Shown one piece after another: positions 35,311 through 46,189 of a DNA stretch of 64,000 nt (position 1 is its first letter; each line of letters starts with the position of its first letter). A model generated the notes under the pieces. That model worked only from the letters and a program-made list of their open reading frames with translations, made no database searches and was not told the DNA's origin. The DNA comes from Cyrtodaria siliqua (taxonomy: Eukaryota > Mollusca > Bivalvia > Adapedonta > Hiatellidae), in assembly GCA_037043455.1 (NCBI GenBank), contig JAWPHD010001284.1:124001-188000 (forward strand), in the 5' to 3' direction. A program made the position numbers and the translations under genes.

Positions 35311-35650
35311 GTAGATATAAAAATCGAACAGAAAAAGTAGCATTCAAGGATGACAGCCAACCACAAACACAAACAAACAAAGAACAACTTTAAAGATGAA
35401 TAAACAGCAAGATAAGACACAATAAACACAAAAGGGTTGAAAATAGGGCTACCGCCTTGGAACGGTCAGTGGTAAAAAAAGGCCGCTGGGGGTTTAAATC
35501 TCACTCTTACAATGTACCCTATTGTCATCCCAATAAACGCGACAGTATAAATAAAGATATCCCCGCCAGGTTATATTCTCTAACAAACAAGGCAGCATTA
35601 ATAGGTAATATAAGTAAAACACATAACTGATCATGTATATATAATATAAA
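35311..35650 (-). mobile_element. Penelope-like 3' tail fragment, copy 4
   Basis: Only the last 340 bp of the family: tail words GGTTGGCTGTCATCCTTGAATGC, TTCAACCCTTTTGTGTTTAT, GGCGGTAGCCC and TTTATACTGTCGCGTTTATTGGG on the minus strand. Truncated at ATGTATATATAATATA. No coding part. Confidence 0.8.
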
Positions 35651-38059
35651 GTAACATTGTATAGGATAGGCAGAGCCTCGTATCCTATCATTTTATTCAA
35701 CTCGTTTATTAAAATCAATAATAAACAGTCACTCATGTAAGATCCTCCATGTTCTAAAAACTTAAAATTCAGTAGCTATCAAATCTCCAGGATTTTGTTA
35801 ACTGTATACGTGTCATCATCAGAGAACCTTTAGTTAAGGTGTTCTTCAACCCTTCTGATATGATCTGTGTGCCATTGGGGTGCATCATATTAAAATGCAC
35901 GAGTTGTATCGACTTTGTTGAGAAATCATTGCCAAAATGCTTACTTGGCAACGTGACATGCGTAAAGTGACCATTTTCGCTTGCCAGAGTTTCACAACGG
36001 TACCCATTGTAAATATGGGGACAGTTGTAACTCGGAGATGTGAAAATGTAAAATAACCAGCAGACACACGTGTTACATTTAAGCACAGAGCAATATCATC
36101 AACCTGAATACAAAAATATGTAAAACAATGACATATTATTTTCCATCGACACGGTGTACGCACAGACATCTCAAACAACGTCGAACATTAGCTTTAGTTT
36201 ACAAGACATGTGGCTATCATGTAAATCTAAAACATTATCGAATAGTCGTATCAACTCAACCAGACTGTCTGAGAAATCTGAGACATAATCGAACATGCCT
36301 TTCAAACTCGTGACTGTGCATGACATCTGAAACATATTCAATAAGTCGTTTTAGTTTACAACGCATGTGAATATCAAGAAACTCTAAATAATTAGTCGGG
36401 CATGCGTATCAAATCGGCAACGGCTGTCGCAGAAATCCAAAACATATTCAAACATTCGTTTCAAATTAATAACGTTAATGACTATTAATATTATTTGGTA
36501 ACATGTATCAGCCGACAACACGAGTAGGTCTGTTATATAAACAGATCGAAATGAAACGGGGTTTTACAGCCCGTTAAACCATCATATTGATACAGAAACC
36601 TTAGATGGAGATGAGATGAAGGATGACAATTACCATCAGAAATGCTCTCGCCAGGAAACAAACCCACGTGAGGCAGAGGTCTGTAGCTTTAAAGCCAATG
36701 CTTTATTGCGCAATGAGCTACCGAAGCCAGTACAATATTACAAAATAATGAATGACTCTCTACTGACTCTGCCACTGAAACGAGTTCGCGTACGCATTTT
36801 TCACAGGTGTGATTTGTGAAAATTGCGGTTCATTATGACTCACTTCTGTATTTTTCACACCCAGTGAAAATGATATCAAAAGTTACAAATACATCAGAAT
36901 TGGTAAGTCTTCGGATACAATACATGTGTTGCAAGAGTTGGATTCTTAGTACAAGCTCGTGAGTCGGAATTCACGGTAGTAGAACTCGTGCTGTAGTTGT
37001 ATACTAGACATTATACTACAACTTCGGTCATGAGCTCGAATCCCGCATGTGACAGGTTCGCCTGCTAACTTGACTGTCTCTAAATACGACAGAAGGCACT
37101 GGTTTGAAACCCATGATAGTGACTGTAGCGTAACTCGACAATCAAAAGGACTTTGTTGCAATGGTGTAATAGTAATTATTTCCATTTGATCAAAATCTGT
37201 TTCTGTCCAAATCTAATTAATTATTCCATGGGTTAATATTGAATTTGTGTACACTTTACCTTATGTGTATGTTTCTACTGCTATGGTTATTTTCACGGTT
37301 GTCAGACTTTGTAATAGCTCAGCTTCTCATATTCTTACGTTTAGGAGATGAATTATCCTAAACATTATATAGAGGATCTTACATGAGTACTCATTCATTA
37401 TTGCATTTACTAAACGAGTTGGCAAAATGATTTAATGCGAGGCTCTTGCCGAGCATTATATCATTTTTTCTAACAAGTTTAATAAATTCAATAATGAATT
37501 AGAGTCTATTTATCACATAACTCACATATCGAATTTTATTGCATTTTGCCTGTCGCTTTAACACGCGAAACCGACATGATCCGTGGGAATTGGATCAAAG
37601 TCATTATTGATTTCTTTCGACAGCGCATACTAGGCTTATTTGCATACTTATATAACTAGTTATATATGGCAAATATAGAATGGTGTCATTCCACTCCCAC
37701 ACCATGAGTATGTGATAAACATATATAATAGCTGTGAAATATGCGTTTCAGTTTGAGGCACTTTCGGAAATTTCACATTTGGGATTTGTGAAGAATGCCT
37801 ACGCAATTTCCACAAAATAAAATTGTGAAAAATGCGGTTTGTGACATATGAGGCTCCACAAAGCTGTCCAACGTGGATTAGTCCACTCCTTCACTTAGTA
37901 TATGACTAATACTGTTAAAAGTCACCCCAAAACCCATAGAGTCATACACATGTACGTTAAGATTGGTTAACGTGTTAACTAGTGAGAAAAAAACAGCTTT
38001 AGGATGTTTAGATCGAATACTGTATATTGTACACAATATAGGAGATTCTGATTATGCAC
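35651..38059. other. Element interior, no confirmed gene
   Basis: Contains a minus-strand open stretch 35769-36103 preceded by a splice-acceptor-like TTTTTGTATTCAG (36104-36116), discussed as a finding. A possible tRNA-derived relic around 36975-37110 has the B-box-like GCTCGAATCCCGC. Otherwise AT-rich. Confidence 0.35.
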
Positions 38060-38207
38060 CTAAACGATCCCTTATTGTGTTTGTGATGTCTTACAATGTA
38101 TCTTGCCCTTTTTCATCTTTAACGTCGTTCTTTGTTTCTGTGTGTGTTTGTGGTTGACTGTTGTCCTTGAATGCTACTTTTCCTGTTCGATTTGTATATC
38201 TACTTTT
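38060..38207 (+). mobile_element. Penelope-like 3' tail fragment, copy 5
   Basis: The final 150 bp of the family tail: TTGTGTTTGTGATGTC, GTTCTTTGTTTCTGTGTGTG, GTGGTTGACTGTTGTCCTTG, ending TTCGATTTGTATATCTACTTTT. Confidence 0.75.
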
Positions 38208-38356
38208 AGAACCACAAAGCTATGCATCGGAGCAACAGTCTGAACACAGGTCTGTGGATAAAATGTATATTCACGGCTGTCATTCTGCCTGCAATATTTT
38301 GCTAAGCGAAAGGACAGGAATCGCCAAAGAAAGCGATATACGCTAAGGTTTATATA

Positions 38357-39016
38357 CTCCTCAAAATAAGTTAAGGACCGCAAGAAAATGTCTCCATATG
38401 CTTACCAGTGAAATTGACTACATACCATTTTCAGGTCTTCTGCATTAGATGAAAAAAACAAAATGTTGATGTACATTGTTCTGTTAAAGAGTCCGAGATT
38501 TTTGAAATATTTCTAAAAATCATTAATTTGCCCCAAAACAACAATACTAAAAGTTTTAATATGTTTTGTCAATTTATCTCTATCAATGGAACTATGGACG
38601 CGACATTTTAATTATCTCCGAAATAGACTTACCTTTGACAGTTTAAAAATATACACCGAACAGTTTTGAAAAAACGCTGATTTTTTTTTATCCCGTCCAA
38701 AATGAAGTACATTTTCAAGACCTAGTTGCATATTTGGCACGCACGCTTATCTGTAGAGTTACCCTAAAGAAAATGGTGACAAATAGTCATGAAAATAATA
38801 CGAAATAACATTTTTGTGTGAAAAAGGGCATTTTCTTGAAATTTCAAAATCTGAATTTTCAAATTAATTTGCTTTGGTGTAAAATGTTCCTAAAGAATAC
38901 AGAAACACGAAACAGTTTTCATTTTTGAAATGTACTGTGTATTTAAACTTGTGCGATGATGAAACTTTAATCTTATTGAAATAAAGAAGAGATGGTCCTT
39001 AACTTATTTTGAGGAG
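38357..39016. mobile_element. TA-flanked MITE, 660 bp
   Basis: Perfect inverted ends: CTCCTCAAAATAAGTTAAGG at 38357 mirrored as CCTTAACTTATTTTGAGGAG ending at 39016. Flanked on both sides by TATATA, consistent with the TA target of Tc1/mariner-type elements. Its interior has no transposase frame. Confidence 0.8.
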
Positions 39017-39574
39017 TATATAACGAAAGCCGGTATTATTTAAGAATGGTTCTTTCGTATTTCTTTCAAAAACGGTTTAAATAAATTGAATAAAAGTACT
39101 CAATTAGTAGTAGACACTATCAGTATAAGTATTGGACACAATGTGTGAGCGACTGATACATACAGTTCTAGTATCTTCTAAAACGTTTCAACAATTGTGT
39201 TGCACACTCACCAAATGTTACTAAATCATTATCTACTAACTATCGGATTACAGAGTGGCACGAGCTATGAGAAGCATTAAGCTTGTAACATTTCAGCAGC
39301 AGGTAAATGATAAACATATCTAAAGTATCATATTTCAATATGGTTTGCAATTGCACATGTAACAGCTTGCTAAAGAACCAAACAATTAATAGATTGCAGT
39401 GGGTCTGTGTAATGTTTGGTATATCCTCGAGGATAAAATCGATAGTGTCCCGTGATCAATAGAATTTGTATCAAGTTGTAATGGTATCTAATTGTGTGGC
39501 GCAATTTGTATGACTAAGGACAGGTATTGGGAAGCAAGTTTATGATAGTTTTAAAAATGTAATATGCCAACTGG

Positions 39575-40300
39575 TTGTTGTTATTGTCCCCTGCCGGTCG
39601 AATGGACTATACTAATGGGACTATACCTCCGTCCGTTCAGCCTTCCGTCTGTCCTTCCCGAAGTTTTCCGGATAGCTGTGGCCACACTTTTTATCGTAGC
39701 TTTATACAACTTGGTATCCATCTTTATGAATGCAGACATAAGCTTTAAAAGCTCGTTTTTGAGGTCAATGCGTCAAAATCCAAGATTTGCATCGTAAAGG
39801 AAATGCATCGTAAAGGTTTCCGAGCGAGAGATAAAAAAAATTCCGGAATCCTTTTCAAACTAGCCTTGCGTCCTTAGACAGACGATCTCTCGCTTAAATT
39901 TGATTTTAAGATTGACGCGTCAAATCAAAGATGGCCGCCACATGATAAATGCGGCACATGCTGAATGTCGCAACATGATTTTTAAAAGATGTATTGGCAT
40001 TTGTGGATACAGTTGTTCATGTATCCTATTCATGCAGCTGTAAACATGCAAAACTTCGTATACGTTCAATTTTGAGATCGACTGGTCAACATCCAAGAAG
40101 GCGCCACCTGACATAAGTCGTCTTTTGGAAGTTTCCAAACTTTTGTTACTCAATATCCTCAGGATATGTGTAGCCACATGTTTTATAGTAATACTATCAT
40201 TTTAAAACTTGGTGTCCATTTGTATGAATACAAAAACTACCTTAAGTTTGATTTTGAGATCCTAGCGTCAAAGTCCAACATGGGCACAACATAAACTTGA
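39575..40300 (+). repeat. Dispersed mollusc-type repeat (CCGGTCG..CCGTCCGTTC head)
   Basis: A CCCCTGCCGGTCG head and CCTCCGTCCGTTCAG are followed by three degenerate units with TTTTCCGGATAGCTGTGGCC, AACTTGGTATCCATCTTTATG and TTTGAGGTCAATGCGTCAAA. The apparent 77-codon frame at 39564 is part of this repeat. Confidence 0.65.
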
Positions 40301-40313
40301 CTCTGGGATTAAT

Positions 40314-41391
40314 TTGTTTTGGTCTATTAACAATTCAGGAGACCTTCTTGATAAAATTTGCAATAAACTTCAAGTTTCATCTGTAAGCACTTATGACTTC
40401 TCTACACTATATACAACTTTACCACATCACCATATACAACCTTACCACATCACCTTATCAAAGACAAGCTTATTGCTCCTATTCAAAAAAACATTCGCTA
40501 GGGAATATATTACATGTTTGGCCTGTAATAATATGGACTTGAAAGTTTGTCGAGCACTCATATTCCTATTAGATAATATTTTCGTCAGGTATGGAACGAC
40601 CGTTTATAAACAAAATGTTGCTATCCTTATGGGTACGAAATGTGCACCACTTGTCGAAGATTTGCTTTTATATTGCTATGAAAGAGATTTCATGTTGAGT
40701 CTTTCACCAGATACCCAGGCAGATGTTATTGAAGCCTTTAATGACACCTCTCGGTATCTGGATGATATATTAAACATTGACAACCCTTTCTTTTCTACTA
40801 TGGTTAATAAAATATGCCCTAAAGAACTTCAACTTAACAAAGCTAATATTTCTGATAATAACGCTTCTTTTCTGGATTTACAGCTCTCCATTGAAAATGG
40901 TGAAATAATTAGCAATATTTATGACAAGAGAGATAATTTTAATTTTGATATTGTTAATTATCCCGATTTAGATGGGTACGTTACCATTAACTTCGTAAAA
41001 CGTTTGCAAAATTTTATTATCGTAACCCTGATCTCCTTTCCAAATATAAAAGTAATTTAAGAACTCTTCTGCGACAAGGACTATTACAACTTGACTTCTA
41101 TGGTGACGTTATTTACAAACTTCGTAATATCCTTGGTCATGATCACTTTCATACTATCGTTGTTAATCTTGTTAAACAGTTTATCAAAAGAGGTTATGAC
41201 CCTATCATTTTGCAACGCACTGCATGCTTGGTGGTGGACCCATTTACAGTTCGCCACTATGCTTTACTCTTTAATTGTGCGATGACCGGACAGGCTGTGG
41301 ACCCTATGATGACGTCTACCTAAAGCCCAAAAGGACGGTGACGTTTGATGTTTGTCTGCAGTCTTGTCTTGTCGTGCCCTCAATGGTTTAT
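40314..41391 (+). pseudogene. Penelope-like element, copy 6 (best-preserved RT core)
   Basis: The longest continuous PLE frame here (248 codons, 40314-41060). It reads FWSINNSGDLLDKI, then STYDFSTLYTTLPH (motif A region, 40390-40430), FVRYGTTVYKQNVAILMGTKCAPL (40580-40650), LYCYERDF and SRYLDDI with the catalytic DD (about 40755). FLDLQLSIENG and NFDIVNYPDLDGYV follow. A frameshift near 41000 leads to YKLRNILGHDHFHT, KRGYDPIILQRTACLVVDPFTVRHY and a stop near 41322. A RT of this group primes from a nicked target. Classical PLEs add a C-terminal GIY-YIG nuclease, absent here. The 3' tail is cut at about 41391 by the next repeat. It is 5'-truncated: the upstream KLHKNP block of copy 1 is missing. 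Confidence 0.75.
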
Positions 41392-42088
41392 TGCCGGCTC
41401 CGGCTATATTTATCTCGGACTCGGAAAGCTGCTATGAGTGTTGGACTGTGCATCAACGTCATTTTACTGTTCATAAAACAACTGAATTTTAGTAAGAATA
41501 CCGGGACGCAGTCTACTACTTGAATTACGGTATCAATTTCAGAGATACAGTCTTAAGGACTCACACCACTATTATCTCGATTGAATACTCGTGCCCTACA
41601 GATGAAGGAGATAGATTTAAAAAAAACAAGTTAGCTTTTCTACATTTGACAGGATACATTGATTTATCTTTACCAGATTCTATATCTACAGCATTTTAGG
41701 AAGAGATCACAGAAAAATGCATGTTGATATAAGATTTCTAGCTGATTCTGCCTCATTTTACACATCATGGGTCTAATCACCACGGGGTGTCACGCAAAGA
41801 TGAAATTAAAAACAGTTCAATCTGGTAAATATTTGTTAAATGAGTTTTAAATTGCAGATATAGGATCAATGAAGAATTTCAGCATAAATACATGTTGTAA
41901 AATCTGTTTATCTCTATGCCACGAACAAAAACATTACAATGGGACCCTATGGAAAATTAAATGTGGTGTGAGACGTATAAATCTGTTCTCAGCATACGAA
42001 TACAGCTGGTTCCAAATCGATGTCGTCACTGAATATTGAATGATGTTAAACTTTATTAAAGGGACAAACGGCAATCTTTGATTTTTTA
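41392..42088 (+). repeat. Dispersed repeat family C, copy 1 (with family B insert)
   Basis: Matches 55087-55835: GGCTCCGGCTATATTTA, CGGACTC.GAAAGCTGC, AGTAAGAATACCG.GACGCAGTC, TCTGTTCTCAGCATACGAAT and TTAAACTTTA.TAAAGGGA.AAACGGCAATC. Family B sequence (41640-41800) lies inside this copy only. It abuts and truncates both the PLE on its left and the right-arm integrase on its right. Confidence 0.7.
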
Positions 42089-42900
42089 ATCCTTCACAGT
42101 GTTAGCGTACGCTCGTATGTACATATCGTTGAACAGAGCAGCTTCATTAGTTTTGTTTACTTCCATCGGGCTTATGTTCCCGAGCAGCGATCGATGTGGT
42201 CGGTGGTTGTAGGCTCGAACCATGGACGACACTTGTCCAAGTAACGATTCGTATTATTGTGATGAAGAAACCGATATATCATACGCTTTAGTATTAAATT
42301 TAGACGTTCCACATACCCATCCTTGACAGGAGGATAGGCAAATAAATGCTTTATATTGTTATCTCTTAGAAATGCAGAGATTTTATTGTTCTTAATTTCC
42401 GTACCGCAGTACGACCCTGGTTTATGACCCTGACAGTATTCCTAGACTCTCCAAGAATAGCTTTAAGAGCGTATAGAACCGTGTCGGACTGTTTGTTACC
42501 ATGGCGACCCTACTGAAGACGTCAATCGCCACTAATAGAAAAGTCACGCCGTCGTTATATTTTGCCAGTCTACTCATGTCCGCCAGGTCTATGTCTAACT
42601 GGTCATATATGCCGCGTGTTACCACATGAGTTCGTTGAAATGAGTGCATAACCGGCCTGTTAACTGTATATTGCATAACCGGCCTGTTAACTGTATATGT
42701 ATATTGCTTCTGCAAGAAAGAACGTGTTTCATTTTCACTTATTTCACTCCTTCTCGATCTGTAACTCTTTTCAATGTTCCAGGGCCAGTAAAACGTGCAG
42801 GATGGAATGGATCAGTGTATATTCTTTTTAAATACTGCTCATTAAGTTTAGCCCTGTCCATAATTAGTATTATTATGAAACTAGTGTTTTAAAACAAGAT
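42085..42900 (-). pseudogene. DDE integrase, right arm (C-terminally truncated)
   Basis: Minus-strand inverted copy of the left-arm integrase. It retains DIDLADMS (about 42590) and the LLVAIDVFSR stretch that the left arm has lost. A YCG-EIK remnant stands where the second Asp should be (about 42400; the Asp is not preserved), and GYVERLN with the Glu lies near 42310. It carries a short in-frame duplication (about 27 bp) of TVNRPVM near 42640-42690. It shares with the left arm the one-base loss after TTGGACAAGTG (about 42235). The chromo-like C-terminus is missing beyond 42085, where family C begins. It cannot encode an active integrase. Confidence 0.75.
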
Positions 42901-42918
42901 TTTGCACGTTACCTCAAG

Positions 42919-43206
42919 TTATAGGACTGATGCTGCTGATGCTGCTGATGCTGCTGTTGATGATGATGATAATGATGGCGGTCGTGGTGATGACGAGGTG
43001 TAGGAAGATGATGATGATGACGATGGCGGCGCTGACTTTAAATATTTCAGGCGTGGCGATGGTAATATATATGCAATAGATGTGCTTAAGAGCACCATCC
43101 ATAACTCCTCATCATTTGACTCCAAAATTAACTGCGACAGTGAAACGGCAATAATGCCGTAGATTAGAATTATATGAGCTAAAAAGAGAGCTTGATTTTT
43201 CGGCAT
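42919..43206 (-). CDS. Small two-membrane-segment protein, right arm (N-terminally truncated)
   Basis: The frame from MPKNQALFLA at 43206 runs through the hydrophobic segment ALFLAHIILIYGIIAVSL, a charged loop (ESNDEELW) and a second hydrophobic segment ending YILPSPRLKYLK. The tail is rich in serine, proline and alanine, and a stop lies near 42919. It lacks the 4-base duplication that breaks the left-arm copy. About 250 bp of its upstream coding region, equivalent to 33070-33320, is deleted at about 43260. The tails differ because the repetitive CAT/CTG codons are read in different frames. The membrane part is better conserved than the tail, which hints at past selection. Function unknown. 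Confidence 0.5.
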   Translation of the reverse strand: MPKNQALFLAHIILIYGIIAVSLSQLILESNDEELWMVLLSTSIAYILPSPRLKYLKSAPPSSSSSSSYTSSSPRPPSLSSSSTAASAASAASVL

Positions 43207-43554
43207 TTGGTTTACAGCCTAAAACGCCGTAAGATGGAATACTGTTAGTATTCAGAAAGCAGCTCCGTAAATATGATGTAATGTTTTCACTTGTTACACT
43301 TTTCTCTTTGTGTATTAAAATTATTGTCTTTGTTTCATCATTGAAAATAGGAAATACTATCGCCTTAATGTACTTACTCGCCTATTCAAACTTGTCAATA
43401 TTTGCATTTCACACTTCCATGCAAGGTAAACAATCAATTATCGCAACAATATAATTATAACACCTGCACACTGCACCTTAACTCCACCTGCACCTTAACT
43501 CCTTACTCCCCCGTCTTTTCCCTAACTAATCCCGGGTTATGCTCCACCCACCCT

Positions 43555-44825
43555 CCCAACATCCACGCACCCGCCCCGGAGAATATACAACATAAAACTT
43601 TGTATAATTGCAAGTATCTCAGTACTAGTCAGATAGACTCGTCAACATCCACATTATATAATAAAAGAAATGCTTAAAAAACATGTGTGTAGCTAATCTG
43701 TATGAGTATGAAACTGCGTACACATTGTCTGCAACAAAAAAAGATCATACATGCAATTAAACTAGGTGGGGTGGGGATGGTATAAGAGAGCGTTTTTAAA
43801 TTTATCAACATTTCAACGTCAGAATAGGTATTTAAACATTTTGGGGAAATCTCCCAAAATGCACCACTGAGCAGTGACGTAGTTGGCCGATTTGTAGGCC
43901 CAATCAAGTGTTTTGGGGGTATTGGGACAAGCACTCCTAGATTATTTTTTAAAATGAAATCAGGGTTTGTTTATATAAAACCCCTGATAAAATGATGCAC
44001 TCTAACGAGTTTGGGAAGACCTTTTGGAGGAATAAAGAGAACTCCAAATCGTTGTTCGGACGAATTTCAAAATGTTGATTGCGAAACGTTATTCTGAACA
44101 TTATTATAAACAGTCCACTTTCGGAATAATTTACAACAAAACCTTCCATCCCCACCCCAATCACCTTACACCCACTCCCTCCACCCCCTTCGATTTTAAT
44201 GCACTTTTACAAATGTCCTACCAAGGAAAAAGTAGTAGGATATCATTAATTACTGAGGGAATACACGCAAAACAATTATGCACCTATCAATTATTTCCCC
44301 CGCAGGGGTAGGGGTAGGGTAGCAACGGGCTCACCCATGGAAAATCGATTTATTGTTCTATCCCCTCCCTAGGAGATCATTTTCAGGGTAATCCCAATGT
44401 TGGTATTATACCAGTTCTGTCTGAAGTCCCTACCCCGGTGTCAACGTTGTTGGTCTAATTCAATTTTTCCACGCAATATCTGTGGAAGGAAAATATGTTG
44501 AAAGGGATGGTGGTGGGGTAGCGGGGTTCAGGGGGAGTTTTCGAGATTTTCTTCCAGGATGGGTTGGAGTATTTTTCGAGATTTTCCAAAGGACTGGGGT
44601 GTTATCAAAACATATGCCATTTTCTAACGCCGATCTAGTCAACGTGTCTGTGTTTGACCTAATTGTACAGTTCGTGTTTTTTTTATTATTAAAATGAATG
44701 CAGTCTTGGTTTGGACTGAAAAAAGTCAGACAGTTTTTGTTCCATTTATAGAACTGGAAATCCTCTAATTACGTAAAGCGTGTGTATACACTGGCCTATC
44801 GCCGTGGGTCTAGACAGCGTCTTAT
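43555..44825. other. Right-arm spacer not shared with left arm
   Basis: No gene seen. Contains C-rich words and the TTGGTATTATACCA palindromic motif near 44400. Confidence 0.45.
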
Positions 44826-44910
44826 GTGCAGTCGTTTATTTAAACGCTGTGTAGCAGTCTTAATTGTAACATCTTTAAAAACGAGTGTTCCGATTGATCT
44901 CATCATCATA

Positions 44911-45371
44911 ATGAAAAAAACACCGCATATAATAGAAAATGCACTCCTTATCATAAGAAATGCACCACGTATAAAGCCGTTTGTACCGAATATAATGCAA
45001 TTGAAACCACCGAATATAAAGACGTATCCACCACGTATATTAGAATGTGTACCACATATAAAGTCAACAGAAGCACTGCATATAAATACAAATGTACTTC
45101 ATATAATGTTCAAAGGACCTCATATATTAGATAAACTACTGCATATAGTAATAAATGCACTACATATAACGATAACTGGACCGCATATAATGGTTTATCT
45201 ACTGCATACAATGACTTATCTATCGCATATAATGATTAATCTACTGCATATAAATACTTTTCTACCACATATAAAGATTTATTTCCACATATAATTAAAA
45301 ACGCACTGCATATCATGAAAGATATACCACATATAGAGGGAAATGCACTGCATATATTAATCGGCAACATC
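44911..45371 (+). repeat. 21-bp CATATAA tandem array with open heptad frame, right arm
   Basis: Inverted copy of the left-arm array. ATG at 44911 (MKKTPHIIENAL) opens a frame with the same (P/L)-H-I heptads. A one-base deletion near 45285 (TTTCCACATA where the left arm has TTTACCACATA) stops it at 45294, and the heptads resume in another frame (45315 onward, MKDIPHIEGNALH). Near the tip CGGCAACAT is duplicated (45362-45379). Confidence 0.75.
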
Positions 45372-45404
45372 GGCAACATCATAAGACAGTCATGGCGTTC
45401 CATA

Positions 45405-45410
45405 TTCCGC
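45405..45410 (+). repeat. Target site duplication TTCCGC, right
   Basis: Identical to 31251-31256 and directly outside the inverted-repeat tip GTTCCATA. Confidence 0.75.
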
Positions 45411-45699
45411 TATTGTTTCTTTATGCGAATGATAGTAAACTGGTCAATACTACGCTACATTAAGGCTCATAAGTGGAGCTTATTTTATTTTATGAAAAAT
45501 AACAATTATATAAGTTGCAATTGTTTTTAAAAATATTGTTTGCAATAATTTTCATTGAGAATTGTGCCAGTTACATCAGTATTGGAGAAGCGTACAAATA
45601 AAGGTCGTTCTGCTAAATCATTATTAAAATTAACAACATATTCTATATATTTTTGTTAATTTTAAAGAACGTTGAAATTGGAATAAAAGTAGATACTAG

Positions 45700-46010
45700 T
45701 ATGAAAGTCGATCATGAAAGGACCATAGGTTAGCCAAAAAACGCTTTGAAACAAACGCTAATTACATAGATGAATAAAGGGCAAGATATGACATCACAAA
45801 TATAAACGGGTTGACAATAGGGCTACCGCATTGGAACGGTCAGTGGCAAAGATACCGCTTGTGGCTGAAACTAGGTTCTATTGTGCCCCAAACCTCACTC
45901 TTACCCTATTGTCATTCCAATACAACGGGACAGTGCAAATAAATTTATTCAAGCCATTTTATATTCTCTAACAAACAGGGCAGCATTAATAGGCAATATA
46001 TGCATTTCAG
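45700..46010 (-). mobile_element. Penelope-like 3' tail fragment, copy 7
   Basis: Minus-strand tail words CACTGACCGTTCCAATGCGG, CCCTATTGTCAACCCGTTTA, GGTTTGGGGCACAATAGAACC and TGCCTATTAATGCTGCCC; no coding part. Confidence 0.8.
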
Positions 46011-46189
46011 TACATTCAAGTTTAGAGTTGTGCAGATGTCCAAACTGCTCCTAACATATCAACTTGTCATCATTTGAAAATCATTGGAAAGTAATGAAAT
46101 AAGATTGTATTCACCCAAACTAACAACCTACGGTTGCATAGATCAGCACCATATTTAACCAAAATACTTGAATTTATTTTTGTGCCTGA

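Larger units (their letters stand above)
31257..45404. mobile_element. 14.1-kb long-TIR composite element, Maverick/Polinton-like integrase
   Basis: The two ends are inverted copies starting TATGGAACGCCATGACTGTC at 31257 and mirrored at 45404, flanked by perfect TTCCGC duplications. Homology between arms covers 31257-31817 with 44825-45404, and 32790-34300 with 42085-43555; the sequence between those blocks in each arm is unrelated or highly diverged. Each arm carries, tip to centre, a 21-bp repeat array, a small membrane-protein gene and an integrase gene. The centre (34.7-42.1 kb) holds later insertions and no polymerase, packaging ATPase, protease or capsid gene that I can recognise. An intact Maverick would carry these, so this is a gutted, non-autonomous derivative or a new element type borrowing that integrase. 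Confidence 0.7.

Noticed and set aside
36975..37110. Second tRNA-derived SINE
   Set aside because: A B-box-like GCTCGAATCC is present but no convincing A box or body; left as a remark only.
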